64,000 nucleotides of DNA from Campylobacterales bacterium (GCA_026390135.1 JAPLGN010000022.1:62001-126000); one strand, 5' to 3'; numbered from the stretch's first letter, positions 50,474 through 60,664 are shown. Notes: generated from the letters alone by a model not told the origin. Numbers and translations are program-made.

Positions 50474-50944
50474 ATGAATCGATGCGAATGCCCGACCGAA
50501 GAGTCGCTAGGGTGTGTAACTAACCACTCTGCCATGGCCGCACGCAATTACCTCACGCGTCAGCTTTCCATTCATGGAATTGATATGACGATTGAACAGT
50601 TCAAAGTGATGGTCGTTTTGTGGAAAGAGGGGATTTCTACCCAACAAAATATCGCCGATTTCGTCGGTAAAGACAAAACCAGCGTTACCCGTCTGATCGC
50701 TGGTTTGGAAAAACGCTCACTTATTCAAAGAACAACAGCCTGTGAAGACAAGCGGTGCAATCATGTCACCCTAACCCCACAGGGAATCGCCTTGGAAAAA
50801 CCGACGATGGAAGTTTTGCAAGAAGCAACGCAATACATACATCGCGAGATTGATCCCCATGAACTCGCCATAACCTTGCGTGTCTTAAAACAAATGTGCC
50901 AAACGTTAAATTACTCCAAAACCTCATCAAAGGAATCTGAATGA
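50474..50944 (+). CDS. MarR family transcriptional regulator (cysteine-rich)
   Basis: A 156-residue winged-helix MarR protein: recognition-helix region TQQNIADFVGKDKTSVTRLIAGLEKRSLI and wing with ACEDKRCNHVTLTPQG. It carries several cysteines in unusual places, CECPT and GCV in the N terminus and CEDKRC in the wing, which could sense oxidants, electrophiles or metals. It overlaps the RND adaptor start by 4 bases and probably represses the efflux operon. Confidence 0.93.
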   Translation: MNRCECPTEESLGCVTNHSAMAARNYLTRQLSIHGIDMTIEQFKVMVVLWKEGISTQQNIADFVGKDKTSVTRLIAGLEKRSLIQRTTACEDKRCNHVTLTPQGIALEKPTMEVLQEATQYIHREIDPHELAITLRVLKQMCQTLNYSKTSSKESE

Positions 50945-52071
50945 ACCGTCTCTCTACCCTTGCCCTATCATCTGTTTTACTACTCGCACTTGGCGGATGT
51001 GAACGCCCTAAAGCTGCCGGTATGGAGAAGCCTCCGGAAGGGCCTGTACCTGTCACAACGACAGAAGTAAAAACCGGTAATTTTCCGGCTATACTCGAAG
51101 CAACCGGCCAAACTCAAGCATTTTATACTGTCCAGGTTTTTGCACGAGTTAACGGATATCTCCAAAAAAGAGCATATATCGAAGGCGCGCACGTCAATAA
51201 AGGGCAAACCCTCTTTACGATCGATCCTTCTGATTTGAAAAATTCCTTAGAGAGCGCAAAAGCTGCATATGAACTTGCAAACGCAAACTACAGCAATGCA
51301 AAAGCCGTTTTGAATCGTATCAAACCCTTGGCTCAAGCCAATGCCGCTTCTCAGCAAGATCTTGACAGTGCGACTGCCAATGAACGTAATGCCGCTGCTG
51401 CCGTAATGGGGGCAAAAGCTTCGTTGGAGCAAGCCAAACTCAATCTTAGCTACACCACGATTACATCCCCCATCAGCGGTTTTGTTGATAAATCTAAAAT
51501 CGATGTCGGTACTTATGTTGCAGCAGGAGCCAATGGACTGCTTACCACGGTCTATCAAACCGATCCAATGTACGTCAACTTTACCTTTAGTGAAAATCAA
51601 AAAATTGCACGACAAAATGCTATTTCCAGCGGTAAACTGGAAGCTCCTAAAGATGGTAAATATGAGGTGGAACTCACACTGAGTGATGGAACGACGTTAG
51701 TACGAAAAGGAGAAATCAACTTTATCGCACCATTTATCGATTCAACGACTGGAAATATTACCTACCGTGCACTTATCGACAACGCCGATCATAAACTTTT
51801 GCCGGGTCAATTCGTCCACGTTAAAGTCAAGGGGATGGAGTGGAAAAATGCCCTTTATGTCCCTCAAAAAACATTGTTGACAGGAGATAAAGGGAAGTTT
51901 GTTTATGCGATTGAAGCCAATAATACTGTAACCCCTAAGCCTGTAGTTGCCGGAGAATGGGTAGGTGACAATGTCTTGATAGAAGGCGATATCACTGCAG
52001 GTCAAAAAATTGCCGCCGATGGGCTTCCTAAACTTAAACCTGGAGCGGAAGTCATTCCGAATACAAAATAA
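50941..52071 (+). CDS. RND efflux periplasmic adaptor (membrane fusion) lipoprotein
   Basis: A 376-residue adaptor of an HAE-type RND pump. The lipobox is ALGGC (Cys at about residue 20). The barrel, lipoyl and helical-hairpin regions are visible: VQVFARVNGYLQKRAYIEGAHVNKGQTLF, then an Ala-rich coiled coil and NLSYTTITSPISGFV. It links the pump to the outer-membrane channel. The stop shares a base with the pump ATG. Confidence 0.95.
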   Translation: MNRLSTLALSSVLLLALGGCERPKAAGMEKPPEGPVPVTTTEVKTGNFPAILEATGQTQAFYTVQVFARVNGYLQKRAYIEGAHVNKGQTLFTIDPSDLKNSLESAKAAYELANANYSNAKAVLNRIKPLAQANAASQQDLDSATANERNAAAAVMGAKASLEQAKLNLSYTTITSPISGFVDKSKIDVGTYVAAGANGLLTTVYQTDPMYVNFTFSENQKIARQNAISSGKLEAPKDGKYEVELTLSDGTTLVRKGEINFIAPFIDSTTGNITYRALIDNADHKLLPGQFVHVKVKGMEWKNALYVPQKTLLTGDKGKFVYAIEANNTVTPKPVVAGEWVGDNVLIEGDITAGQKIAADGLPKLKPGAEVIPNTK

Positions 52072-55000
52072 TGTTTAGTAAATATTTTATCAATCGACCT
52101 GTTTTATCAACTGTTATAGCAATGATTATCATGTTGCTGGGATTTGTAGCAATCAAAACGCTGCCGATTTCACAGCTTCCTAATCTCACCCCTCCAACTG
52201 TCGTGGTGAGCGCACAGTATCCGGGTGCAGATGCACAAACAATCGCGAATACTATCCTCACGCCACTAGAGTCACAAATCTCCGGTGCTGATGGACTGAT
52301 GTATATGTCATCCAAAGCCGCCGCATTACCAGGAAGCGCTACGATTACGTGTACTTTTAACATCGGTGTCAATCAAGATTTAGCCGCAGTAGATGTACAA
52401 AATCGGATCAATTCTGTTATAGCACAACTCCCTCAAACTACCCGTGATCTTGGGGTAAGTGTTCAGAAAAAGACCTCCGACATCTTGTTACTTGTCGCCG
52501 TTACTTCTCCAGATGGCAGTTATGATTCGACTCAAATCAGTAACTATATCTCTGCTAATCTTCTCGATGAGATCAAAAAAACTCCGGGCGCAGGACGTTC
52601 ACAAATTTTCGGCCAACGTGACTATGCGATGCGAATATGGCTTAACCCTGACAAAATGGCTTCATTGGGTGTGAGCACAACCGATATCGCTAGCGCAATC
52701 AAAGACCAAAACCTACAAGTATCGCCAGGGCGTTTAGGACAAGGACCAACAGACGATGCGCAGATGTGGACAATGCAGCTCACCTCTAAAGGGCGTTTTT
52801 CAACTCCTGAAGAGTTTCAGAATATCATTGTTCGCGCCAAGAGTGACGGTTCCATGCTCCGTCTCAAAGATGTTGCCAGAGTTGAACTCGGAAGCCAAAA
52901 TTACGAATTTTTCGGACGGGTAAACGGTAAGCCTGCGGCTATGATAGGTATTTTTGCTGATACCAATGCCAACGCGTTGGATACCTCTGCCGCCGTTGCC
53001 GCTAAAATGGAAAAACTCTCCAAAAAATTCCCTAAAGGAATTGAGTACAACATCCCTTATGACACGACGGACTTCGTCAAGATTTCGATTGAAGAGGTTG
53101 TCTTCACACTTCTTGCCTCTATCATATTGGTAAGTTTAGTTATTTATCTCTTTTTACAAAGCTATCGTGCCGCGATGATCCCGATTCTCTCGATCCCGAT
53201 CTCTCTCACGGGTGCTTTTATCGGAATGTACCTATTAGGCTATTCGATCAATACTCTCACCCTCTTCGGACTGGTTCTCGCTATCGGTATTGTCGTGGAT
53301 GATGCCATCGTCGTTATCGAAAACATGGAGAGGATACTCCAGCATGAGAAACTCTCTCCTCGCGAAGCAGCTATCAAGGCCATGAGCCAAATCTCCGGTC
53401 CCGTCGTAGCAATCGTCCTCGTTATGTGTGCTGTTTTCGTCCCTGCTACCTTCCTTGGAGGGATGACGGGACAGCTTTATAAACAGTTTGCCGCGACCAT
53501 AGCCATCTCCGTTGTTTTTTCAGGGTTTATGGCACTTACTTTTGCTCCGGCAATCGGTGCGTTAATCCTCAAACATCATGAAAAAGAGCCTGCACGCTTT
53601 TTCCGTTGGTTTAATCGCAAGTTTGCCTCTATGACCGAAAATTATGTCCGCCGATCCGGTTTTATGATTCGTAAATCATTTATTTTTTTCATTATCTATT
53701 TATCGACCTATTTTTTCATCGGATTTTTTCATAAAACTCTTCCAAGTGCTTTCTTACCGATGGAAGACCAAGGTTACTTTATTACAGCAGTCGTTCTCCC
53801 TGACGGTGCAACCGCCAACCGAACACTCGAAGTCGTCAAACAAGTCGAAGCTATTTTAAGCAAACAAGAGGGGGTGTACAAATACACCGCCATTACGGGG
53901 CTAAATATCCTCACTTTCTCCCAAGAGCCCAATGCTGCGGTTATTTTTACCCGTCTTAAGCCATGGTCAGAACGAACGACCAAAGAGTTAAAAGTATTTG
54001 GTATTTTAAATACATTAGGACCAAAACTGGGCAGCATCAAAGAGGCAAAAGTATTTGCTATGCCACCACCGCCAATTCGCGGTATGGGACCATCTGATAT
54101 GTTCAGCTTGCGCCTGCTCCAACCTGGAGACAACGATTTTAACAAACTGGCACAAGCAACCAATGCCTTTGTCGGTGAACTTCGCAACGATCCAAGCATT
54201 AAAAACCCGATGAGCACGATGAACATCAATACTCCGACTCTAATGGTCGAAGTGGATCGTGAAAAAGCAAAAATGATGGGTCTTGCCATCAGCGATGTAT
54301 TCCAAACGCTTCAAGCGACTATCGGGTCGATGTATATCAACCAGTTTGATAAAAATGGCAAAACCTACTGGGTACAGATGCAATCCGATTCACCGTACCG
54401 CGCCACTCCCGAAGATATCGGCAGAGCATGGGTTCGCTCATCCGCTGGGCAGCTCGTTCCACTTTCTTCTGTGGTACATGTGAGCATGTCAAGCGCGCCA
54501 TCATCCATTGAACATTTTAATGGTGTTCTCAGTACTACAGTCATGGGTTCTCCCGCACCTGGATACAGTTCCGGTGATTTGATTAAGATTTTGGAAGCGA
54601 AAGGGGATTCTGTTTTACCGGCAAGTGTTACTTACGATTGGGACGGTTTATATCTCCAAGAAAAACTGGTCGGCTCTAAAGCACTTATGATTATGGCATT
54701 TGCCTTGGTTTTGGTTTATTTGATTCTTGCGGCATTGTATGAGCGCTGGACATTACCAATCTCGATCATGCTTGCGGTCCCATATGGTATTATGGGAGCC
54801 TACACCGTAGTATGGCTGATTCCGTTTTTGAATAACAACGTCTTCTTCCAAATCGGATTACTAACCCTCATAGCCCTCTCGGCAAAAAATGCGATTTTAG
54901 TTGTCGAGTTTGCCGAAGAACAGCGACAAATGGGAAAAACTATTTACGACTCAGCGATGGAAGCAGCACGTCTTCGTTACCGTCCGATGATGATGACCTC

Positions 55001-55202
55001 ATTTGCCTTTTTAGCTGGAATGTTACCACTCATCTTAAGTTCCGGTGCCGGCGCTATGGGACGATTCTCGATCGGTGTTGCAATGTTTGGCGGTATGTTA
55101 GCTGCAACGTTTATCGAACGGTATTTCATCCCTTTCTTGTATTATTGGGTTTCAACCATTAAAGAGAAAATTGCCCCAGAAAAAGGAGTCACACATGAAT
55201 AA
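52071..55202 (+). CDS. RND multidrug efflux pump, HAE1 family (AcrB-like)
   Basis: A 1043-residue inner-membrane proton-drug antiporter with the 12-helix RND layout. It starts SKYFINRPVLSTVIAMIIML. The proton-relay aspartates in GIVVDDAIVVIENM (about residues 407-408) and the lysine in ALSAKNAILVVEFAEEQ are intact, so it should be active. It is the central component of the tripartite system with the adaptor and outer-membrane genes. Drug range cannot be read from sequence. Confidence 0.97.
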   Translation: MFSKYFINRPVLSTVIAMIIMLLGFVAIKTLPISQLPNLTPPTVVVSAQYPGADAQTIANTILTPLESQISGADGLMYMSSKAAALPGSATITCTFNIGVNQDLAAVDVQNRINSVIAQLPQTTRDLGVSVQKKTSDILLLVAVTSPDGSYDSTQISNYISANLLDEIKKTPGAGRSQIFGQRDYAMRIWLNPDKMASLGVSTTDIASAIKDQNLQVSPGRLGQGPTDDAQMWTMQLTSKGRFSTPEEFQNIIVRAKSDGSMLRLKDVARVELGSQNYEFFGRVNGKPAAMIGIFADTNANALDTSAAVAAKMEKLSKKFPKGIEYNIPYDTTDFVKISIEEVVFTLLASIILVSLVIYLFLQSYRAAMIPILSIPISLTGAFIGMYLLGYSINTLTLFGLVLAIGIVVDDAIVVIENMERILQHEKLSPREAAIKAMSQISGPVVAIVLVMCAVFVPATFLGGMTGQLYKQFAATIAISVVFSGFMALTFAPAIGALILKHHEKEPARFFRWFNRKFASMTENYVRRSGFMIRKSFIFFIIYLSTYFFIGFFHKTLPSAFLPMEDQGYFITAVVLPDGATANRTLEVVKQVEAILSKQEGVYKYTAITGLNILTFSQEPNAAVIFTRLKPWSERTTKELKVFGILNTLGPKLGSIKEAKVFAMPPPPIRGMGPSDMFSLRLLQPGDNDFNKLAQATNAFVGELRNDPSIKNPMSTMNINTPTLMVEVDREKAKMMGLAISDVFQTLQATIGSMYINQFDKNGKTYWVQMQSDSPYRATPEDIGRAWVRSSAGQLVPLSSVVHVSMSSAPSSIEHFNGVLSTTVMGSPAPGYSSGDLIKILEAKGDSVLPASVTYDWDGLYLQEKLVGSKALMIMAFALVLVYLILAALYERWTLPISIMLAVPYGIMGAYTVVWLIPFLNNNVFFQIGLLTLIALSAKNAILVVEFAEEQRQMGKTIYDSAMEAARLRYRPMMMTSFAFLAGMLPLILSSGAGAMGRFSIGVAMFGGMLAATFIERYFIPFLYYWVSTIKEKIAPEKGVTHE

Positions 55203-56643
55203 CTACTCACGCCTGTATGGTTCATTGGTTCTCACCTTCCTTATAGGAGGATGCAGTGCTATTGGCCCTGATTATGCTAAACCGTCTACTGTTTCTCCTG
55301 TAAAATTTCGCTTTAGCGATACCAACGACAGTGCTCAACATGCTATTAATACGAAATGGTGGGAGACATTTGAGGATGCAGAGCTTTCTCGCAACATTGA
55401 TCTCGCCCTTACCAACAATCAAGATCTCCTAAGCTCTCAAGCATCCGTTGATTCACTCCTAGGAAAATTTGATCAGGCTAAATCGTATTTATACCCTCAA
55501 ATCAATGGCAATGGTTCACTCGATAAAAAAGGTGTTGCCAATGCAACGAATAATGGTTATATGTTACGAGAGGGGGTCACCTCAACCTATGCTGCATCCC
55601 TTTCACTAGTCAGCTATGAAATCGATCTTTTTGGGAAAGTACGCCGGGCTAACGAAGCAGCACGAGCATTGCTGCTTTCTAGCGAATACGCACGACAAAC
55701 TCTGCGGATTTCTATCGCTTCGAGTGTAGCTGCTTCCTACATCCACTTAGCATCATTAAACGGTCAAATAGCGCTAGCAAAAGAAAATTTTCAAGCCTCT
55801 GGTGATATAGAGCAGCAAAGTGCTCTAAAATACCGCTATGGCTCTATCAATGAAACAATCTATCTTCAATCAAAATCGGCCTTAGAGAGTGCAAAAGCGA
55901 CATTATCACAGCTACAAGCAGCCAAAATATCCGAAGAGGCAAACTTCAATCTTCTCTTAGCACGCAATCCGCAAGAAGTAAAAACGACAAGTTTAGATTT
56001 ACTCCACATTCCAGTGGTTCCTGCTGCATTACCAAGCAGTATTCTCACCAACCGTCCAGACATCGCCATAGCAGAGCAAAACCTCATCGCTGCTAACGCA
56101 CAGATTGGAATAGCACGCGCAGCCTACTACCCTAGTATTAAACTCACTGGAATGTTAGGGATACAAAGTTTGGAATTAAGTAATTTTATTTCCAATCCTG
56201 CTAAAATTTGGGAAATAACTCCTTCGATAACCCTTCCAATTTTTACAGCTGGACTAATAGAAGGTGAAGTTAAAACAGCAGAAGCCGAACACACTAAAAC
56301 CTTATTGCAATACCAAAAAGCAATTATCTCAGCATTTAATGATGCTGATAATGCACTCGGGCAAAATTCAGCATCCAAAGATCAGCTCATGTACCAAACG
56401 GCAAGTACCCAAGCGATCCAAAAAGCATTCAAGCAGTCGCAACTGCAATATAAAGTAGGTGTGATTTCTTACAGTGATATGCTTCTTGTACAGCAGCAAT
56501 GGCTGCAAGCTTCGCAGCAAAATCTTATTGCCAGACAAAACGCTCTAACTTCTACCGTCAATCTCTATAAAGCATTAGGCGGAGGATGGGAGCCAACAAG
56601 TAACTCTCTTCCTGAATTAAGCTTGCTCCCTGCGGGACGCTAA
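55195..56643 (+). CDS. Outer-membrane efflux lipoprotein (NodT/OprM family)
   Basis: A 482-residue TolC-type channel with a lipobox (LIGGC), an N-terminal WWETFEDAELS segment, and two repeats of the outer-membrane efflux fold (ALTNNQDLLSSQA, and LTNRPDIAIAEQNLIAANAQIGIARAAYYPSI in the second half). The ATG at 55195 follows AAAAGGAG and overlaps the pump by 8 bases. It completes the operon. Confidence 0.95.
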   Translation: MNNYSRLYGSLVLTFLIGGCSAIGPDYAKPSTVSPVKFRFSDTNDSAQHAINTKWWETFEDAELSRNIDLALTNNQDLLSSQASVDSLLGKFDQAKSYLYPQINGNGSLDKKGVANATNNGYMLREGVTSTYAASLSLVSYEIDLFGKVRRANEAARALLLSSEYARQTLRISIASSVAASYIHLASLNGQIALAKENFQASGDIEQQSALKYRYGSINETIYLQSKSALESAKATLSQLQAAKISEEANFNLLLARNPQEVKTTSLDLLHIPVVPAALPSSILTNRPDIAIAEQNLIAANAQIGIARAAYYPSIKLTGMLGIQSLELSNFISNPAKIWEITPSITLPIFTAGLIEGEVKTAEAEHTKTLLQYQKAIISAFNDADNALGQNSASKDQLMYQTASTQAIQKAFKQSQLQYKVGVISYSDMLLVQQQWLQASQQNLIARQNALTSTVNLYKALGGGWEPTSNSLPELSLLPAGR

Positions 56644-56646
56644 TAG

Positions 56647-56667
56647 TCGCTCTTTAGACAAGAGCGA
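56647..56667. terminator. Hairpin between the convergent efflux and ridA genes
   Basis: TCGCTCTT-5 bases-AAGAGCGA is an 8-bp perfect stem just after the efflux stop, overlapping the ridA stop codon. There is no T-tract, so efficient intrinsic termination is doubtful, but it may protect or delimit both 3' ends. Confidence 0.45.
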
Positions 56668-57025
56668 TAGCATCGATTTCAACCAAAGCATTTTTAGGAA
56701 GTGTTTTAACAGCAACCGTAGAACGGGCAGGTTTATGATCCCCAAATGCATCTGCATACAATTCATTAACTGCAGCAAAATCATCCATATTGTCTAAAAA
56801 TATCGTTGTCTTAATAACTTTATCCAATGAGCTTCCTGCAGCTTCTAAAACTGCTTTTAAGTTAGCCAATACTTGAGTACACTGCTCTTTGACATCACCA
56901 TTGATCATTTCACCTGAAGGCTTAAGGGCTATTTGCCCTGATGTAAATACCATACCATTCGCAATCATCGCTTGTGAATAGGGTCCGATTGCTGCAGGAG
57001 CATTGGGAGTTTGAACATTTTTCAT
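56654..57025 (-). CDS. ridA: RidA family enamine/imine deaminase
   Basis: A 123-residue YjgF/RidA protein with [23 protein letters not shown] and the substrate-binding arginine in [13 protein letters not shown] and EIDAIAL. RidA hydrolyses reactive enamine and imine intermediates from PLP enzymes. The ATG at 57025 with an AAAGG site gives the usual length. It follows the thioredoxin-like gene by 10 bases. Confidence 0.95.
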   Translation of the reverse strand: MKNVQTPNAPAAIGPYSQAMIANGMVFTSGQIALKPSGEMINGDVKEQCTQVLANLKAVLEAAGSSLDKVIKTTIFLDNMDDFAAVNELYADAFGDHKPARSTVAVKTLPKNALVEIDAIALV

Positions 57026-57035
57026 GAGTAAACCT

Positions 57036-57434
57036 TTATTTTTTGTATTTTTGTATTGCATCATCGAGAATAGAGTTATAATCTTCTGTTCCCCAAAACC
57101 CAGGGATTGAGTAGAGAACTTTACCATTACGAGGGTCAATAAAATAACTCATTGGAACCATTTTTGCACTTAGATTTTTAGGATAAATGCTCTTGTCTTT
57201 GGTTACATTAACTGCCTGAAACGAGATATTGATACGTGATACAATCTCATCATCTTGAAGCGTAGTAGATTCAAGTTTACGACACCATCGGCATGTCTCA
57301 CTCGTAATAAGCACCATAAGAGGCTTCCCCTCTTTTTTAGCTTTAACAAGAGCTTGATCATAAGAACCATTCCACGTAATGTCTGCACCAAACACACTTA
57401 TAGCTAACAAACACAGTGCTAATAATTTTTTCAC
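57036..57434 (-). CDS. Periplasmic thioredoxin-fold protein
   Basis: A 132-residue protein with a signal peptide (1-16), then a thioredoxin-like fold with the redox motif CRWC (in [11 protein letters not shown]) near residue 48 and the cis-Pro loop in AKMVPMSYF. It fits the Thioredoxin_7/DUF255 group of periplasmic disulfide reductases. It could reduce cytochrome c cysteines or general periplasmic thiols; the partner is not visible. Cotranscribed with ridA, 28 bases after dapE. Confidence 0.9.
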   Translation of the reverse strand: MKKLLALCLLAISVFGADITWNGSYDQALVKAKKEGKPLMVLITSETCRWCRKLESTTLQDDEIVSRINISFQAVNVTKDKSIYPKNLSAKMVPMSYFIDPRNGKVLYSIPGFWGTEDYNSILDDAIQKYKK

Positions 57435-57462
57435 TATTTTCCTTTTAAAGATTACTATTTTA

Positions 57463-58557
57463 TCAAAATCGTTTTATTAATAAACTAAAAACTTTATACA
57501 AGTCCTGAACTTCAATAACGGATGTTCGCTCATTCGGAGCATGAATTGTGTCATTTATTACACCAAATTCAATCACATCTATCCCATATGACGCAACAAA
57601 ACGCGCATCCGATGTTCCCCCTGCTGTTGAATGTTTTGGGATGATTGTACGTACTTCTTGTATGCATTCACTCAATGTTCTAACAATATGCGTATTGGCA
57701 TCTGTCACAAAAGGTGCAGCAGATTGATCAAGACTCAGTGTGTAATCTAACCCTTTGCACTGTTGTGCGATGAATATTTCTATCTTTTTCTTATCCGTTT
57801 TAGTCGAATTACGAACATTAAACATTAGTTTAAGCTTTCCAGGAGAGACATTGGTTGTCTCAATGCCGGAGCGAATATCAGTAACAACCAACTGTGATGG
57901 AGCAAAATATGTATCTCCTTCGTCCAAAAAAGCTCCTGCTATGTTTGCTAAAATGGGTGCAATCTGGTGAATAGGGTTGATGGCTTTTTCTGGATAAGCG
58001 GCATGACCTTGCTTCCCATAAATTTCTAAAACTCCATTGATAGAGCCTCTACGCCCGACCTTAATAGCATCACCAAACACTGCTTCACATGTTGGCTCCG
58101 CGACCACAACGGCATCAGGAAGTAAATTATGCTCTTTTAAATATTTTAATACTTCGATCGTTCCAAATTTTGCAGGCCCTTCTTCATCGGACGTCAGTAA
58201 AAGTGACAATGTTCCCTCAAATTCTTTGACCTCTTTAAGAGCCTGAACAAATGCACTGACCCCGCTTTTCATATCCTGAGTACCCCGTCCATAGATGTAC
58301 TCACCTATTTGTATTGCAGCATAGGGATCACTATCCCATCCTTCTCCAGCTGGAACCACATCGACGTGCCCTGCAAAACATAGATGTTTACCCTCTCCAA
58401 AGCAACGATATGCAAAAAGATTTTTAACCCCTTCTACATCAATACGAATACAGGTAAACCCTTCCAAATAATTTTCAATAAATTCAAGTATCCTACCATC
58501 ATCAGGAGTTTGACTTTTTGAGCTGATTAATTTTTTAAAAAGTTCGATAACGTCCAA
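57463..58557 (-). CDS. dapE: Succinyl-diaminopimelate desuccinylase
   Basis: A 364-residue M20-family zinc hydrolase in lysine and peptidoglycan-precursor synthesis. The metal ligands appear in FAGHVDVVPAG, RGTQDMKSG, TSDEEGPA and VAEPT, and STAGGTSDARF closes the active site. It is the step after the DapC-type aminotransferase encoded at 4924-6060, although the two genes are far apart. Confidence 0.97.
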   Translation of the reverse strand: MDVIELFKKLISSKSQTPDDGRILEFIENYLEGFTCIRIDVEGVKNLFAYRCFGEGKHLCFAGHVDVVPAGEGWDSDPYAAIQIGEYIYGRGTQDMKSGVSAFVQALKEVKEFEGTLSLLLTSDEEGPAKFGTIEVLKYLKEHNLLPDAVVVAEPTCEAVFGDAIKVGRRGSINGVLEIYGKQGHAAYPEKAINPIHQIAPILANIAGAFLDEGDTYFAPSQLVVTDIRSGIETTNVSPGKLKLMFNVRNSTKTDKKKIEIFIAQQCKGLDYTLSLDQSAAPFVTDANTHIVRTLSECIQEVRTIIPKHSTAGGTSDARFVASYGIDVIEFGVINDTIHAPNERTSVIEVQDLYKVFSLLIKRF

Positions 58558-58731
58558 AATTTATCCTTACACTGTCTGTTTCATAATGCTGTTATTATAA
58601 ACCGTTCCCTATTGATTTTGCCTTTGATCCACTTAAATGAGAAAAATATGATTGTTTAAAGTAACTTATTTTTTGATTTGGCTATACTTATATTTTAAAA
58701 ATTAGATTTTTACGCCCTAAGGATTTTAATA

Positions 58732-59145
58732 ATGAAACGCCCTGCCCCAGTAAATGAAGAAATACTTTTTGATGGACGAAGCCTCATATCCGAAACGGAT
58801 ACCAAAGGAATCATCACTTTTGTAAACCGTAAATTTACCGAGATGACCCTCTACAGCAAAGAAGAAGCAATCGGTCAACCTCACAGTTTACTACGTCATC
58901 CTGATATGCCAAAAGCCGCTTTTGCTGGAATGTGGAAAATCATTGAAAATGGAAAAACATGGGAAGGATATGTCAAAAACCTTCGAAAAGATGGCAAATA
59001 CTACTGGGTTGTGGTAAATATTGTCCCAAAACTTGATAATGAAGGTGGGGTTGTTGGCTATATAGCTTCTCGTAAAATGCCTGATCGAAACCGCCTTAAA
59101 ACCATTATTAATCAATATCAGCAAATGATAGACGAGGAGAACTAG
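58732..59145 (+). CDS. PAS domain protein (Aer-like, no output domain)
   Basis: A 137-residue protein that is essentially one PAS domain: FDGRSLISETDTKGIITFVNRKF, GYSKEEAIG-type segment (YSKEEAIGQPHSLLRHPDMP), then GKTWEGYVKNLRKDGKYYWV. This HPDMP style is shared by Aer-type redox/aerotaxis PAS domains, which can bind FAD. It has no signalling output domain, so it may act in trans with a chemoreceptor or cyclase. It is convergent with the next gene, overlapping by 4 bases. Confidence 0.9.
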   Translation: MKRPAPVNEEILFDGRSLISETDTKGIITFVNRKFTEMTLYSKEEAIGQPHSLLRHPDMPKAAFAGMWKIIENGKTWEGYVKNLRKDGKYYWVVVNIVPKLDNEGGVVGYIASRKMPDRNRLKTIINQYQQMIDEEN

Positions 59146-59420
59146 TTCTCCTCTTTTAACAAGATAGAAATGTCATTCATGGCAAGGAAAAGCTGTTCTT
59201 TTGTTTCAAACTTTATTTCTACACGATTAACGGGAACTTCTCCCACTGGATCAAAATCACAAATCAAAATATACGCTTCAAGAAGAATTTTATCTTCTTT
59301 CATCTGTGCCCACTCCAATGATACCGATGCACTTTCGCCTCCTGCACTGATAAGAGCTGCTGGATAGAGTCGTGTTACTTTTGTAAGGTCTATTTCATAC
59401 TGTTCGTATTTGTATATCAT
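59142..59420 (-). CDS. Small protein of unknown function next to MFS transporter
   Basis: I do not recognise this 92-residue cytoplasmic protein. It is acidic and beta/alpha mixed, with no signal or membrane segment. Its ATG overlaps the stop of the MFS gene by 4 bases, so the two are translationally coupled. Confidence 0.7.
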   Translation of the reverse strand: MIYKYEQYEIDLTKVTRLYPAALISAGGESASVSLEWAQMKEDKILLEAYILICDFDPVGEVPVNRVEIKFETKEQLFLAMNDISILLKEEN

Positions 59421-60628
59421 TGGTTTCCAATCTCTTTTAAACTATAGTTTAAACGGATCCACTTATAATAAAGAGCCGCAACACCAAAAGCACTTCCTAA
59501 AAGAGAAGCAATCACCCCAAGCCCAAAATGTTGATCAACTAAAAATCCAATAAGTAACGACACCAGCCCTCCCGTCGCTAAAAAGATCATATCATTATAG
59601 GCAACTATTCTCCCATAATAATCATAATGAGTATGTTCCTGCAGAAGAGTGTACGTATATGACCACAATGTAGTGGTCACCAATCCAACCAATACCGAAG
59701 CAAATAAAGATAAATAAAAGTGTTCAATAACAATCCCCCAAAAGATTATTGCAAGAGCTTCCGCAATCAGAAGAAATTTAAGCCGATGAAGATTAACCCA
59801 TTCTCCTAATAATAATGGTCCAACCGTTAAGCCAATGGCTCTAAAGGCATTCACTAATCCAATACCTAGAGATACTGCTACGACACTGGTGTAATAATGC
59901 TCCACACTTAGAACTACCAAAGCATCAAATGCAGTAAAACCAACCACTGCGTGTAAAACCATTAAATGCATCACGATTGGCTCATGTTGAATATAGCGAA
60001 AGGCATCTCCCATCATTGTCAAAAAGTGTTCACTATTTTTCTTTATTTCAACCTCGATTTTAAGCATAAGAACGAGACTCAAAACAACTAAAAAAAGTAA
60101 TGCATCCAATAAAAAGGCATATGTTGTTCCAATATAATAAACCACAGCACCTCCCAGTGCCATTCCAAACGTATACGAAAAAGACCAAATTATTGAATGA
60201 ATTTCATTAGCATATTGCAATGCTTTACCTTCTACTATTTTTGGCAATAAGGACATTTCAACAGTGAATTGAAAACTAGCAGCCCCCATGCGAATAAATA
60301 CAAGTAGGTACAACCACCCAAGCTTGGACACATCATCAATACTAATTAGCGACACCGTAGCCATAATTTCCGTAATGGTCAAAAAAATCATCAGTTTTTT
60401 AGGAGAAATTCGATCAATAATCACACCACTCAAAGGTGCCTGCAATACCCCAGCAAAAAAATGAAGCGCTGCAACAAAAGCAATTGTTGATGCATTGACG
60501 TGCAATTGAATAAGTAAAGTGTAAATAGCCACATTGCTAAACCATGCACCAAAATAAGCAATAAGCTGAATAAGCGAGAGACGGGCCAGCAACGGTTCTA
60601 GCGCTAAAAGATTCCAATAACGTTTCAT
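59417..60628 (-). CDS. Major facilitator superfamily transporter
   Basis: A 403-residue transporter with about 12 transmembrane helices and a short loop after helix 2 (VIIDRISPKKLMIF), the MFS signature position. It belongs to the enterobactin-exporter-like/MFS_3 style group of putative effluxers. Substrate unknown. The gene is first of a two-gene unit and is divergent from the flagellar genes. Confidence 0.9.
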   Translation of the reverse strand: MKRYWNLLALEPLLARLSLIQLIAYFGAWFSNVAIYTLLIQLHVNASTIAFVAALHFFAGVLQAPLSGVIIDRISPKKLMIFLTITEIMATVSLISIDDVSKLGWLYLLVFIRMGAASFQFTVEMSLLPKIVEGKALQYANEIHSIIWSFSYTFGMALGGAVVYYIGTTYAFLLDALLFLVVLSLVLMLKIEVEIKKNSEHFLTMMGDAFRYIQHEPIVMHLMVLHAVVGFTAFDALVVLSVEHYYTSVVAVSLGIGLVNAFRAIGLTVGPLLLGEWVNLHRLKFLLIAEALAIIFWGIVIEHFYLSLFASVLVGLVTTTLWSYTYTLLQEHTHYDYYGRIVAYNDMIFLATGGLVSLLIGFLVDQHFGLGVIASLLGSAFGVAALYYKWIRLNYSLKEIGNQ

Positions 60629-60664
60629 AAACGTAAGAGTATCACAGTAGAATCAATTTGGAAT

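Noticed and set aside
53774-54289. A 171-residue antisense open frame within the RND pump
   Set aside because: It has no ribosome site, no recognisable fold, and lies fully opposite strongly conserved pump coding sequence.
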